Program-made: the position numbers and the translations under genes | The notes under the pieces: model-generated | The model's database searches: none | What the model saw: only the letters and a program-made list of their open reading frames with translations | What the model was told of the DNA's origin: nothing | NCBI RefSeq assembly: GCF_028745735.1 | Contig: NZ_JAQZSM010000005.1 | Span: 124,001 to 188,000 of the forward strand | Direction: 5' to 3' | DNA from: Roseinatronobacter alkalisoli | GTDB taxonomy: Bacteria; Pseudomonadota; Alphaproteobacteria; Rhodobacterales; Rhodobacteraceae | DNA length: 64,000 bases | Shown here: positions 1 through 8,540 of the stretch, in pieces | How positions within the stretch are numbered: the first letter of the stretch is position 1 | Layout of the letters: each line of letters starts with the position of its first letter

Positions 1-4
1 CGGT

Positions 5-934
5 ATGCGCAGCTTCACCCGCCGCCGTTTCCTGAGTATTGCCGCATGCGTGGCGGTTGCTGGCTCTGGTCGCCACGAGCCAGCAACCGCCGCGCGGGTG
101 ACATGGCGTGGCACGGCACTTGGGGCCGATGTCAGCATCACACTGGATGGACCCGAAGACCTGACGCGCCCGGCCCTTGCCCGCGCGCGGTTGGAAATTG
201 ATGCATATGAGGCGCGCTTCAGTTTGTTTCGCGCCAACTCGGAACTTGTCAGACTGAATGCGCACGGGCATCTGCCCGATCTGGATGCGCGCTGGCATGA
301 CATGCTGGCACTGTGCGACCGCTTGCATCGCGAAACCAATGGATTGTTTGACCCTACCATCCAGCCGCTATGGCTTGCCTATGCGGCTGGCGGCGTCCCG
401 GATGAGGCGCGCGCATCGGTAGGTTGGGACCGCGTCACGCTGCCAGATGCGGCCCGGCGCGGGGTACGTCTTGGTGCGGGGCAGGCGCTTAGTTTTAACG
501 GAATTGCGCAGGGCGCGGCCACAGATGCCGTCAGGAAGGTTCTGCAAGCCGCCGGAATGACGCGCGTGATGGTTGATATTGGCGAGGTGGCGACGCTTGG
601 CGGGCCGTGGCATCTGGGCGCGTCGGACCCCGATCAGGGGCATTTTTCCACTGTTCAACTGGACGATATGGCAATGGCTGTTTCCAGCCCGGCGGCCTTG
701 CGGCTGGACAACACAGCACATCATATTCTGCACCCGCATGGGCCTGCGCACCCCCGATGGTCCAGTGTTGCCGTCATCGCGCGCAGCGCGGCCATTGCGG
801 ACGGGTTGTCCACTGCCGCATGTTTCATGGATAAGGCCGCGTTGCGGTCCTGCGCGATGCGTCTGGGCGGGATAGACCGGGTTCTTCTTCTGGATCGTCA
901 TGGGGCCTGCGAGACAATACTGGTACAGGTCTGA
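5..934 (+). CDS. apbE: FAD:protein FMN transferase (ApbE family)
   Basis: This 309-residue protein matches the ApbE family, which attaches FMN covalently to Thr/Ser of target flavoproteins (Rnf/Nqr subunits, NosR) outside the cytoplasmic membrane using FAD. Residues 5-10 read TRRRFL, a twin-arginine motif followed by a short Ala-rich stretch, so Tat export is likely. The family pattern is visible: FNGIAQG near residue 163, the glycine-rich VDIGEVATLGG segment, HHILHP, and ADGLSTA near residue 265, which resembles the FAD/Mg-binding end of the family. The length fits. Only four bases precede the start, so its operon partner is unseen. It converges on the gntR gene downstream. The family is secure; which flavoprotein it serves cannot be read here. 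Confidence 0.88.
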   Translation: MRSFTRRRFLSIAACVAVAGSGRHEPATAARVTWRGTALGADVSITLDGPEDLTRPALARARLEIDAYEARFSLFRANSELVRLNAHGHLPDLDARWHDMLALCDRLHRETNGLFDPTIQPLWLAYAAGGVPDEARASVGWDRVTLPDAARRGVRLGAGQALSFNGIAQGAATDAVRKVLQAAGMTRVMVDIGEVATLGGPWHLGASDPDQGHFSTVQLDDMAMAVSSPAALRLDNTAHHILHPHGPAHPRWSSVAVIARSAAIADGLSTAACFMDKAALRSCAMRLGGIDRVLLLDRHGACETILVQV

Positions 935-994
935 AGGCACCCTTGCTTTGCTGCGCGTTCGTGTGCGCAGTCGTTGGCAATGCCTGCGCAATTG

Positions 995-1714
995 TCACAA
1001 GGCGCGCATGATCGCCCTGTACCGATCAAGACTACCATCAAGATGCGCCTTCATTGCGACTTCGGCCGCGTCGGGGTCATTTGCGATGATGGCATCCAAA
1101 ATCAACGCATGTTCGCTCACGATATTGGGGTTTGGCCGGTAGGGCCGATGCGGCCCTGTGCCTGTAACAAGTTCGGCGCGTGGGGTCAGGCCGGGGCGGA
1201 TCAGAATCAGAAATTCCGGGAAGCGCCGGTTCTGCGAGGCCGTGGCAATCGCAAGATGGAAGGAAAAATCCGCTTCGCGTGTCGATTGGCCCTGTGCCAG
1301 CGCCGTTGCGAGCTGGTCATTGTGGCGCATCATTGCATCGATCTCAGTACCGGAGCGGCGCTGTGCGGCCAGCGCTGCCGCCCGGATTTCAAAAGCCGCG
1401 CGCAACTCGAACAATTCAATCACCGACGACAGGCGCGCAACATCCAGATCGGAGAAGGGGCGCTGCGTGCTTTGGGCCGGGTCGCAGGCGAAAGCGCCCG
1501 CGCCTTTGCGGGTTTCAACCAATGCTTCGCTGCGCAATTCGGCAAAAGCTTCCCGGACCACTGTCCGGCTGACGGAATATTGCTGCGTCAACGCTGATTC
1601 GCTGGGCAACCGTGCGCCGGGTTTGAAGGTGCCATTCAGGATTGAGAGTCGCAGATCATTTGCAATCCGCGCTGCGCGGGTCCGGTTCGGGGCAAGCATC
1701 TCTGGTGGGGTCAT
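995..1714 (-). CDS. GntR-family regulator, FadR/FCD subgroup (paralogue 1)
   Basis: A 239-residue regulator with an N-terminal winged helix (about residues 12-75, including the recognition segment SVSRTVVREAFAEL) and a C-terminal all-helical FCD effector domain (about 85-215; conserved DFSFHLAIA and EHALILDAI segments). FCD domains bind small carboxylates or sugar acids, often through a metal site. I chose the ATG at 1714 over the longer frame from 1789 because AGGAAG lies nine bases before it. It is divergent from the enolase-superfamily gene and similar along its length to the regulator at 8541-9272, so the two are paralogues. It probably represses the dehydratase/binding-protein pair. The ligand is inferred to be a sugar acid. 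Confidence 0.88.
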   Translation of the reverse strand: MTPPEMLAPNRTRAARIANDLRLSILNGTFKPGARLPSESALTQQYSVSRTVVREAFAELRSEALVETRKGAGAFACDPAQSTQRPFSDLDVARLSSVIELFELRAAFEIRAAALAAQRRSGTEIDAMMRHNDQLATALAQGQSTREADFSFHLAIATASQNRRFPEFLILIRPGLTPRAELVTGTGPHRPYRPNPNIVSEHALILDAIIANDPDAAEVAMKAHLDGSLDRYRAIMRAL

Positions 1715-1806
1715 CAGACTGATCCTTCCTGAATTCGCTGCCGAACGGCACGCGTGTTGCAGTATATCGGACAAATTTGAACTGTGCAAAAGATCTGTTG
1801 ATAGAT

Positions 1807-1837
1807 TATGTCATATATGTCATACAAGTTGTTATAC
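1807..1837. promoter_or_regulatory. Tandem palindromic repeat, candidate GntR operator
   Basis: The nine-base unit TATGTCATA, itself a TATG/CATA palindrome around one base, occurs twice head to tail at 1807-1815 and 1816-1824. It is followed by ACAAGTTGTTATAC up to 1837. It lies in the gap between the divergent GntR and dehydratase genes, where a FadR-type regulator would control both. Function is inferred. Confidence 0.5.
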
Positions 1838-1876
1838 AGAGTCGGCAAGCCGACAGGAATACGGAGGAAGTCAGGC

Positions 1877-3025
1877 GTGATCATCACAGATGTTACCGTG
1901 CGGGTATTTAACCACAAGACACAACGCCATTCCGACAGCGCAGGCCATGCCCATCCCGGCCCGGCGCATGATGTACAGCAGGCAATTCTGACGATCCGCA
2001 CCGAAGACGGGAACGAAGGTCACAGCTTTACAGCGCCAGAAATTGTGCGCCCGCATGTGATCGAAAAATTCGTCAAGAAAGTTCTGATCGGGCAGGACCA
2101 TCGCGATCGCGAACGCCTGTGGCATGATCTGGCGCATTGGCAACGCGGTTCTGCGGCGCAACTGACGGACCGTACATTGGCCGTTGTGGATTGCGCATTG
2201 TGGGATCTGGCCGGGAGAACCCTGAATCAGCCGGTTTACAAGCTGATCGGGGGCTATCGTGACAAGGTTCTGGCCTATGGCTCGATCATGTGCGGCGATG
2301 AAATTGAAGGCGGACTTGCCACGCCCGAAGATTACGGGCGTTTCGCCGAAACACTGGTCAAGCGTGGCTATAAGGGGATCAAGCTGCACACATGGATGCC
2401 GCCGGTCAGTTGGGCGCCGGATGTGCGGATGGACCTGAAAGCCTGCGCTGCAGTGCGCGAAGCGGTGGGGCCGGATATCTCGTTGATGATAGATGCGTTT
2501 CACTGGTATTCGCGCGTGCAGGCGCTGGAACTGGGTCGCGGGCTGGAAAAGCTGGGCTTCGACTGGATTGAAGAGCCTATGGATGAGCAATCCATGTCAT
2601 CATATAAGTGGCTGGCCGATAATCTGGATATTCCGGTGATCGGACCTGAAAGTGCGGCGGGCAAGCATTGGCATCGCGCCGAATGGGTACATGCCGGGGC
2701 GTGTGATATCCTGCGCACGGGCGTGAATGACGTTGGCGGAATCACACCTGCATTGAAAACAATGCACCTGGCTGATGCGTTCGGGATGCAATGCGAAGTG
2801 CATGGCAACACAGCCATGAACCTGCATGTTGTCGCGGCATCGCGCAATTGCCGCTGGTATGAACGCGGACTACTGCACCCGTTTCTGGAATATGATGACG
2901 GGTTCGACTACCTCAACAGCCTGTCTGACCCGATGGATCAGGATGGCTTTGTCCATGTCCCCGACCGCCCCGGTCTGGGTGAGGATATCAATTTCGATCA
3001 TATCGAAAATAACCGCGTGGCCTGA
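1877..3025 (+). CDS. Enolase-superfamily (mandelate racemase/MLE) acid-sugar dehydratase
   Basis: A 382-residue protein of the mandelate racemase/muconate lactonizing branch of the enolase superfamily. The start is the GTG at 1877, preceded by ACGGAGGAAG. The N-terminal capping domain is followed by a barrel with the expected order of residues: the catalytic Lys strand KGIKLH (a K-x-H rather than K-x-K reading), metal ligands in MIDAFHW, IEEPMDE and GPES, and a catalytic His in EVHGN. Such enzymes abstract the proton alpha to a carboxylate; most in sugar-acid loci are dehydratases. With kdgD nearby, an aldarate dehydratase making 5-dehydro-4-deoxyglucarate is plausible. With dgoK/dgoA nearby, a galactonate-type dehydratase is equally possible. 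The 35-base gap to the ABC binding-protein gene suggests an operon. Confidence 0.82.
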   Translation: MIITDVTVRVFNHKTQRHSDSAGHAHPGPAHDVQQAILTIRTEDGNEGHSFTAPEIVRPHVIEKFVKKVLIGQDHRDRERLWHDLAHWQRGSAAQLTDRTLAVVDCALWDLAGRTLNQPVYKLIGGYRDKVLAYGSIMCGDEIEGGLATPEDYGRFAETLVKRGYKGIKLHTWMPPVSWAPDVRMDLKACAAVREAVGPDISLMIDAFHWYSRVQALELGRGLEKLGFDWIEEPMDEQSMSSYKWLADNLDIPVIGPESAAGKHWHRAEWVHAGACDILRTGVNDVGGITPALKTMHLADAFGMQCEVHGNTAMNLHVVAASRNCRWYERGLLHPFLEYDDGFDYLNSLSDPMDQDGFVHVPDRPGLGEDINFDHIENNRVA

Positions 3026-3060
3026 ATGCCACGTTCTGTTTCAAATCCAAGGGAGGAGTC

Positions 3061-4650
3061 ATGAAACACCTATTGGCAAGCGTTTCTGTCGCAGTTCTGA
3101 TGGCGGGGGCAAATCCTGTCACCGCTCAGACCCCGGCAGACCAGCTAATCGTTGCGTTCAACATGAACAACGTTCTGACGATGGACCCAGCCGCAATCAC
3201 TGGTGGTGATGCGGTGCAGATCCTGAACAACATCTATGACAGTCTGGTGTCGCTCGACCCGGAAACGCGCGTAGTTATCCCGCGTCTGGCAGAACGCTGG
3301 GAGGTTGCAGAGGACAATCGCAGTGTCACCTTTCACTTGAATCCCGATGCTGTCTTTGCCTCTGGTAACCCTGTGACAGCAGAAGATGTGCGTTTCAGTC
3401 TGACGCGCGTTCTGGAAATGAATCAGGCGCAATCTTCGGGCCTGCGCAGCCGGGGGTTCACCGCCGAGGAAGCAGAAAATCTGTTCGTGGCAGAAGACAC
3501 GCATACCTTTGTGCTGAACCTGCCACAGGATGACGATCCGCGCCTGATCCTGATGTATCTGACACAGGCCGGTGTGGGGTCGATTCTTGACAGCCAGCTG
3601 GTGCAGGAAAATCTGGGCGCGGATTACGGGCAATCCTGGCTGACAAACAATTCAGCGGGTTCCAGTGCCTTCACGCTTACGCAATGGCGCGCGAATGAAT
3701 TTGTCATCCTGAACCGCAATCCGAATTATTGGGCGGACGCACCGGAAATGGCGCGGGTGCTAATGCGCCATCTGCCGGAATCGCAATCACAACGGCTTGG
3801 TCTGGAACGCGGCGATATTGATGTGGGGTTCTCGCTGGCGGCAACCGATTTGCGCGCGCTTGCGGCGGTCGATGGCGTGACTGTCACGACCGAACCATCG
3901 TCGAATTTCTACTATCTCGCCGCGTCAATGGAGGATGAGCGTTTTGCAAATCCCAAGGTGCGCGAGGCGCTGCGCTACCTGATCGATTATGACGGGATCA
4001 ATGCGGCAATCATGCCCTATTTCGGTGTAAAACGGCAGATACCCGTCAATTCCACGGCCTTCGCGGCGCTGCCTGATCCGGGTTATACGCTTGATGTTGA
4101 ACGCGCGCGTGAGTTGCTGGCCGAAGCTGGGTATCCTGACGGGTTCAGCACCACCCTGCGTGTGATTTCCACACAGGAATTTCTGGACAGTGCAACCGCC
4201 ATTCAGGGTACGCTGGCGCAGGCCGGCATCCGGGCCGAAATCATTACCGGCGATGGCGGACAGATCTATGGTGCGATGCGCGACCGCCGGTTCGAGTTGC
4301 TGGTTGGCCGCGGCGGTGGCGGCCAGCAGCCGCACCCTGACAGCAACTTGCGCGCGCTGGTCTATAACCCCGATAACAGCCAGGAAGCCCAGCTGGACAA
4401 TTATCAGGGCTGGCGGACTTCGTTCTTCGACGAAGAACTGAACGCTATGATCGAAGCGGCCCTGATCGAGCGGGACGAAGACACGCAGTTCCGGATGTAT
4501 GAGGAGATTCAGCAGATGACACAGGACAAGGTTATCCCGATCCTGCCCTTCTCTGAACGTGTGGTGACGGCCGCCTATCAGGTCGGGATCGAAGGTATCA
4601 TCATCGATCCCTGGGTATCGCGGTTTGAATATGTGACCAAGGGCAACTGA
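3061..4650 (+). CDS. ABC transporter substrate-binding protein, family 5 (DppA/OppA-like)
   Basis: A 529-residue periplasmic binding protein with a signal peptide (residues 1 to about 22, cleavage after VTAQT). It has the SBP family-5 architecture: an early VLTMDPAAITGGDA segment, ILNNIYDSLVSLDP, LAERWEV, and AEDVRFSLTRVL. Family members bind peptides, nickel, or oligosaccharides and sugar acids. The ribosome site GGGAGGAG sits just before the ATG. It follows the dehydratase gene on the same strand, while its permease and ATPase genes run towards it from the other strand, with a terminator between. The location beside sugar-acid enzymes argues for a sugar acid or an oligosaccharide derived from it rather than peptide; this is inference. 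Confidence 0.9.
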   Translation: MKHLLASVSVAVLMAGANPVTAQTPADQLIVAFNMNNVLTMDPAAITGGDAVQILNNIYDSLVSLDPETRVVIPRLAERWEVAEDNRSVTFHLNPDAVFASGNPVTAEDVRFSLTRVLEMNQAQSSGLRSRGFTAEEAENLFVAEDTHTFVLNLPQDDDPRLILMYLTQAGVGSILDSQLVQENLGADYGQSWLTNNSAGSSAFTLTQWRANEFVILNRNPNYWADAPEMARVLMRHLPESQSQRLGLERGDIDVGFSLAATDLRALAAVDGVTVTTEPSSNFYYLAASMEDERFANPKVREALRYLIDYDGINAAIMPYFGVKRQIPVNSTAFAALPDPGYTLDVERARELLAEAGYPDGFSTTLRVISTQEFLDSATAIQGTLAQAGIRAEIITGDGGQIYGAMRDRRFELLVGRGGGGQQPHPDSNLRALVYNPDNSQEAQLDNYQGWRTSFFDEELNAMIEAALIERDEDTQFRMYEEIQQMTQDKVIPILPFSERVVTAAYQVGIEGIIIDPWVSRFEYVTKGN

Positions 4651-4747
4651 ACGCCATTCTTGGTGCAGAAAACAGCGTGGCAGGGAAACCTGCCGCGTTT
4701 TTTGTTTCTGGGCTGCGGCCAGAATATCTTATCACGACGCATATGGA

Positions 4748-4775
4748 AAAGCCCGGCCGTAAATGGCCGGGCTTT
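4748..4775. terminator. Bidirectional intrinsic terminator
   Basis: AAAGCCCGGCC at 4748-4758 pairs perfectly with GGCCGGGCTTT at 4765-4775 around a six-base loop, giving A-rich and T-rich flanks on either strand. It lies between the convergent binding-protein gene and the ATPase gene, and can serve both. Confidence 0.85.
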
Positions 4776-4805
4776 ATGGTGTTTGGGGCAGGGCACCTGC
4801 ATGAC

Positions 4806-5552
4806 TTACATGGCGCGCTCATATTCCAGACTGGCAGCGATCAATTCGCGTGCATAGCGTTGGGTGGCCTCATTTCCCGGGATCGCCGAACGCGGCAGCA
4901 CCTCTACAATGCGACCATGCTGCATGATGGCAAACCGGTCGCACATATGATCGACGACCGCCAGATCATGACTGACCATGACATAGGTGAAGCCCTTCTC
5001 CTCTCGCAGCCGGACCAGCAGGTTCAGTACCTCCGCCTGAACAGAGACATCCAGCGCAGAGGTGGGTTCGTCCAGAAACAGGATGTCCGGTTCCAGCACC
5101 AGCGCGCGCGCAATAGCCACACGCTGGCGCTGCCCGCCCGAAAGCTGATGCGGGTAACGGTCCAGAAATTCAACCGGCAGACCCACATCCTGCATGGCCT
5201 GCGCGATGCGTGGTTCGCGGTCGGTGATGCCATTCACCCGCAGCCCTTCCGCCAACGCCGAGCGGATGGAATGGCGCGGATGCAGCGAACCATATGGATC
5301 CTGGAACACCATTTGCAGCGTGCGGGCACGCTCGCGCACATCCATGTCGCGGACATTGCGCCCGTCGATCATGGCCTCTCCCGTCCAGTTTTCGTTCAGC
5401 AATGACGCGCAGCGCAGGACAGTGGATTTGCCCGACCCGCTTTCGCCGACAAGCCCGAAACACTCGCCCGGTGCGATGTCCAGATCGACATCATGCAACA
5501 CCTGAACGGCGCCGAAACTGACCGACATGGCATGAATGGAGATGGATTTCAT
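4806..5552 (-). CDS. ABC transporter ATP-binding protein (DppF/OppF-like)
   Basis: A 248-residue ABC ATPase with Walker A GESGSGKST, signature LSGGQRQRVAIARAL, Walker B ILFLDEPTSALD and switch histidine in VSHDLAVV. It is the last gene of the permease operon, and its ATG overlaps the stop of the preceding ATPase (ATGA). It is shorter than many DppF proteins because the C-terminal oligopeptide-transporter extension is mostly missing. It would hydrolyse ATP at the inner face of the membrane as a heterodimer with the product of 5549-6391. Confidence 0.92.
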   Translation of the reverse strand: MKSISIHAMSVSFGAVQVLHDVDLDIAPGECFGLVGESGSGKSTVLRCASLLNENWTGEAMIDGRNVRDMDVRERARTLQMVFQDPYGSLHPRHSIRSALAEGLRVNGITDREPRIAQAMQDVGLPVEFLDRYPHQLSGGQRQRVAIARALVLEPDILFLDEPTSALDVSVQAEVLNLLVRLREEKGFTYVMVSHDLAVVDHMCDRFAIMQHGRIVEVLPRSAIPGNEATQRYARELIAASLEYERAM

Positions 5553-6391
5553 GCGCGTTCCTCCTGCGGGTTCAGCCAGCTGTCCTGTCTGTCCAGTACG
5601 GAAAGCGGCGCACGTGTCCCGCCAATGCGGGGCTGTGCGGCCAGAAGCCCGCGTGTATATGGGTGCTGGGCATTGTCCAGATCGGCGGCGGCCAGCGTTT
5701 CGACCACGCGCCCGGCATACATGATCAGCACCCGGTCGCAGAAATTGCGCACCAGATTCAGGTCATGAGAGATCATGATCAGCCCGATACCCTTGTCGCG
5801 CACCAGCCCGTCCAGAATGCGCAGCACCTGTAGCCGTACTGTCACATCCAGTGCCGAAGTCGGTTCATCCGCTATGACCAGATCAGGGTTGGTCAGCAAC
5901 ATCATTGCGATCATGATGCGCTGCCCCATGCCGCCCGAAACCTCATGCGGATAAAGGTTACAGACGCGCTCGGGATCGCGGATATGTACCTGTTCCAACA
6001 TCTCGATCGTGCGGGCGCGGGCTTCGGGACCGGTCGCGCGGAAATGGGTGCGGTAAGCTTCTGCAATCTGGTCGCCACAACGCTGCGTCGGATTAAGCGA
6101 AAACTTCGGGTCTTGCAGGATCATCGAAATGCGCCGCCCGCGTACCTGCAACATCTGCCGTTCACTGGCGTTCAGGAGGTCCAGTTCCTCGAACTGCATC
6201 CGGTCGGCGGTGATATCGGCTGTGTCCAGCAATTTCAGCAGGCCCCGCCCTACGGTCGATTTGCCGGACCCGCTTTCGCCGACAATGCCCAGACGTTCGC
6301 GCCCCAGCTGAAAGCTGACATTGCGCACTGCAGGGGCAGGGGCACCGCGATAATGGATTGACATGTTCTGCACATCAAGAATGGGGGGCAT
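5549..6391 (-). CDS. ABC transporter ATP-binding protein (DppD/OppD-like)
   Basis: A 280-residue ABC ATPase. Walker A GESGSGKST, signature VSGGMGQRIMIAMML, Walker B LVIADEPTSALD and MISHDLNLV are all present. The C-terminal tail continues with PYTRGLLAAQPRIGG, the short extension typical of DppD/OppD subunits. It follows the second permease gene by three bases and overlaps the next ATPase by four, so the pair is translationally coupled. It forms the heterodimeric motor of the Dpp-type importer. Confidence 0.92.
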   Translation of the reverse strand: MPPILDVQNMSIHYRGAPAPAVRNVSFQLGRERLGIVGESGSGKSTVGRGLLKLLDTADITADRMQFEELDLLNASERQMLQVRGRRISMILQDPKFSLNPTQRCGDQIAEAYRTHFRATGPEARARTIEMLEQVHIRDPERVCNLYPHEVSGGMGQRIMIAMMLLTNPDLVIADEPTSALDVTVRLQVLRILDGLVRDKGIGLIMISHDLNLVRNFCDRVLIMYAGRVVETLAAADLDNAQHPYTRGLLAAQPRIGGTRAPLSVLDRQDSWLNPQEERA

Positions 6392-6394
6392 GGT

Positions 6395-7297
6395 TTACCT
6401 CCGGTTCATCTGTTTGGGGTCCAGCGCATCGCGCAGCCCGTCGCCCAGCAGGTTGAAGGCCAGACTGACCGCAAGAATTGCAATGCCGGGAAAGGTGACC
6501 AGCCACCAGTGATCGATCATGTAGCGCCGCCCCGTGGCAATCATCGCGCCCCATTCGGGCAGTGGCGGCTGCGCGCCAAGTCCAAGGAAACCCAGACCCG
6601 CAGCAGTCAGGATGACCGTTGCCATGTTCAGTGTCAGCCGGATGATGACCGAAGGCAGACACATCGGCACGATTGAATGCCAGATAATCCGCGCAGATGA
6701 CGCCCCCTGAAGCCGGGCCGCAGAAATATAGTCAGCGTTGCGGAAGGTCAGCGTTTCCGCCCGGGCCAGACGCGCGATCGGCGGCCAGGCCGTCAGTGCA
6801 ATGGCGATGATCGCATTGTTCAGGCTTGGGCCAAGTGCCGCAACAAAGGCCAGCGACAGGATAAGGGACGGGAAAGACAGGAAGATATCGGTAATCCGCA
6901 TCAGAACCATATCGATCTTGCCGCCAAAATATCCCGCAACAGTGCCAAACAACAAGCCGATTGGCCCCACTACCAGCGTCACCAGCGTGATGATCGTCAG
7001 CGTGATACGCGATCCATGCACCAGCCGTGAATAGATATCGCGGCCCAATTCATCCGTGCCGAAGAAATGTGCCATGGACGGGGGCTGAAGGACATTGTTC
7101 AGATTTTGCACATAGGGGTCATGCGTGGCCAGTAGCGGCGCGAAAGTCGCCATCAGCAACAATAGAACCAGCACGACAATACCGAAAAGGGATGTGGGCG
7201 TGCGCGCCAGAAAACGCAGGATATTTCCCAGCATGTATATGCCTTGCGGCATTTTGCGGCTTTTGTCGGGGATGGTCAGCGGCGGGGTCATGCTCAT
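6395..7297 (-). CDS. ABC transporter permease (DppC-like)
   Basis: A 300-residue membrane protein with six predicted helices. The N-terminus LARTPTSLFGIVVLVLLLLMATFAPLL is typical of DppC/OppC, followed by FGTDELGRDIYSRLVHGSR, the family landmark. The EAA loop is at about residues 190-210 (ISAARLQGASSARIIWHSI). Its start overlaps the dppB-like stop by four bases. It pairs with the product of 7294-8316 to form the pore. Confidence 0.92.
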   Translation of the reverse strand: MSMTPPLTIPDKSRKMPQGIYMLGNILRFLARTPTSLFGIVVLVLLLLMATFAPLLATHDPYVQNLNNVLQPPSMAHFFGTDELGRDIYSRLVHGSRITLTIITLVTLVVGPIGLLFGTVAGYFGGKIDMVLMRITDIFLSFPSLILSLAFVAALGPSLNNAIIAIALTAWPPIARLARAETLTFRNADYISAARLQGASSARIIWHSIVPMCLPSVIIRLTLNMATVILTAAGLGFLGLGAQPPLPEWGAMIATGRRYMIDHWWLVTFPGIAILAVSLAFNLLGDGLRDALDPKQMNRR

Positions 7298-8316
7298 TTG
7301 GTCCTCGGGTCGAATACGCGATACAGGATGTCGGACATAAGGTTTAGCGCGATGAAGATCACGCCGACAACCAGGACACAGGTCATGACCGCGTTCATGT
7401 CACCGATCAGCAGGTTGGATGTCAGGTATTGTCCGAAGCCCGGCCATGCGAACACGGTTTCAATCAGCACTGCGCCTTCCAGCAGTGAACCATAGGCAAG
7501 CGCGATGATGGTCACCAATTGCACGCGGATATTGCCAAACGCATGGCGCCAGTTGGTTTGGCGGCGGGACAGTCCCTTGACGCGCGCGGTGGTGATATAT
7601 TCCTGATTAAGTTGATCCAGCATGAAACTGCGTGTCATCCGTGTGATATAGGCCGCTGAGGAATAGCCCAGAAGTGCGGCAGGCAGGATGATATGGTTCA
7701 GCGCCGAACGGAACACGTCCCATTGCCCGGCCAGCGCGCTGTCGATCAGCAGGAAATGCGTGCGTTCCGGCACCATGCCGATGTAAAACTGACTCATCCG
7801 GCCAGACCCGCCGACCCATCCAAGCCCTGCATAGAAGATCAGAAGCGCAATCATGCCTGTCCAGAAAATCGGCATCGAATGGCCCAGCAGGCTTAACACC
7901 CGCACCAGATGGTCTATCCATCGGTCTTTGTTGACCGCAGCGATTACTCCCAAAGGTGCACCCAGACCGGCGCCGATAAGAATGGCAAAGGTCGCCAGTT
8001 CGAAAGTGGCGGGCAGTACACGCGCCAGATCACTGGTGATCGGTTGGCCCGTGCGGACAGCATTGCCGAAATCAAAGGTGACGACATCGCGCATATAGAA
8101 CACGAACTGCTGCCACATGGGCCGATCCAGACCAAGCTGTCGGAAAACATGTTCATAGACTTCGCGGGTGGCATCTTCGCCCACGATCGCGCGCACCGGA
8201 TCGGCTGGCATGACGCGGCCAATCACGAAGGTCAGCACCAAAAGCCCGAAAAGGGTGACAAGGATCGACAGGCTCTGGCGCCCCAGAACGTGCATGAAGC
8301 GGCGGTTTCGGGTCAT
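7294..8316 (-). CDS. ABC transporter permease (DppB-like)
   Basis: A 340-residue DppB/OppB-type permease with six helices. Its N-terminal helix is SILVTLFGLLVLTFVIGRVMPADPVRAIVGEDA, and its EAA loop is YITTARVKGLSRRQTNWRHAF. I chose the ATG at 8316 (GGAGGA seven bases upstream) rather than the longer frame from 8367. It is the first gene of a tight dppBCDF-order operon (overlaps or gaps of three bases or less), transcribed divergently from the second GntR gene. A palindrome at 8363-8390 lies 46 bases before it. Confidence 0.92.
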   Translation of the reverse strand: MTRNRRFMHVLGRQSLSILVTLFGLLVLTFVIGRVMPADPVRAIVGEDATREVYEHVFRQLGLDRPMWQQFVFYMRDVVTFDFGNAVRTGQPITSDLARVLPATFELATFAILIGAGLGAPLGVIAAVNKDRWIDHLVRVLSLLGHSMPIFWTGMIALLIFYAGLGWVGGSGRMSQFYIGMVPERTHFLLIDSALAGQWDVFRSALNHIILPAALLGYSSAAYITRMTRSFMLDQLNQEYITTARVKGLSRRQTNWRHAFGNIRVQLVTIIALAYGSLLEGAVLIETVFAWPGFGQYLTSNLLIGDMNAVMTCVLVVGVIFIALNLMSDILYRVFDPRTK

Positions 8317-8362
8317 CAATGCTCCTCCGTTGGTCCTGTATGGCAGGATGTCGGGCTGTTCA

Positions 8363-8390
8363 GTCATACATATATATCAACCTGTATGAC
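8363..8390. promoter_or_regulatory. Bipartite inverted repeat, candidate GntR operator
   Basis: GTCATAC at 8363-8369 is repeated inverted as GTATGAC at 8384-8390, a perfect seven-base pair of arms with centres about two helical turns apart. It sits between the divergent permease operon and the second GntR gene. The same arm core and spacing appear at 9284-9308 and 10862-10887. Operator function is inferred. Confidence 0.6.
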
Positions 8391-8540
8391 AGATTTAACA
8401 ATGTCAACCGGATTCGGGTAAAATCATCAGAAAACCATGCGCAGAATGCCGCAAAACCAGAAAAAACCGGTCGCATATCAGCGCATACCTGTCCTATGAT
8501 AGCACAGACAGGTCACATACGTGAGAAGGTACAGGTTCTG

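Noticed and set aside
38-55. Lipobox-like IAAC at residues 12-15 of ApbE
   Set aside because: The hydrophobic stretch before the Cys is too short for a lipoprotein signal; a Tat signal explains the N-terminus better.
951-970. Hairpin CTGCGC/GCGCAG between apbE and gntR as terminator
   Set aside because: Only six base pairs and no T-run on either strand.
368-991. 207-residue frame opposite apbE
   Set aside because: It is the shadow of apbE on the other strand; the composition is high in Arg/Pro and there is no family motif.
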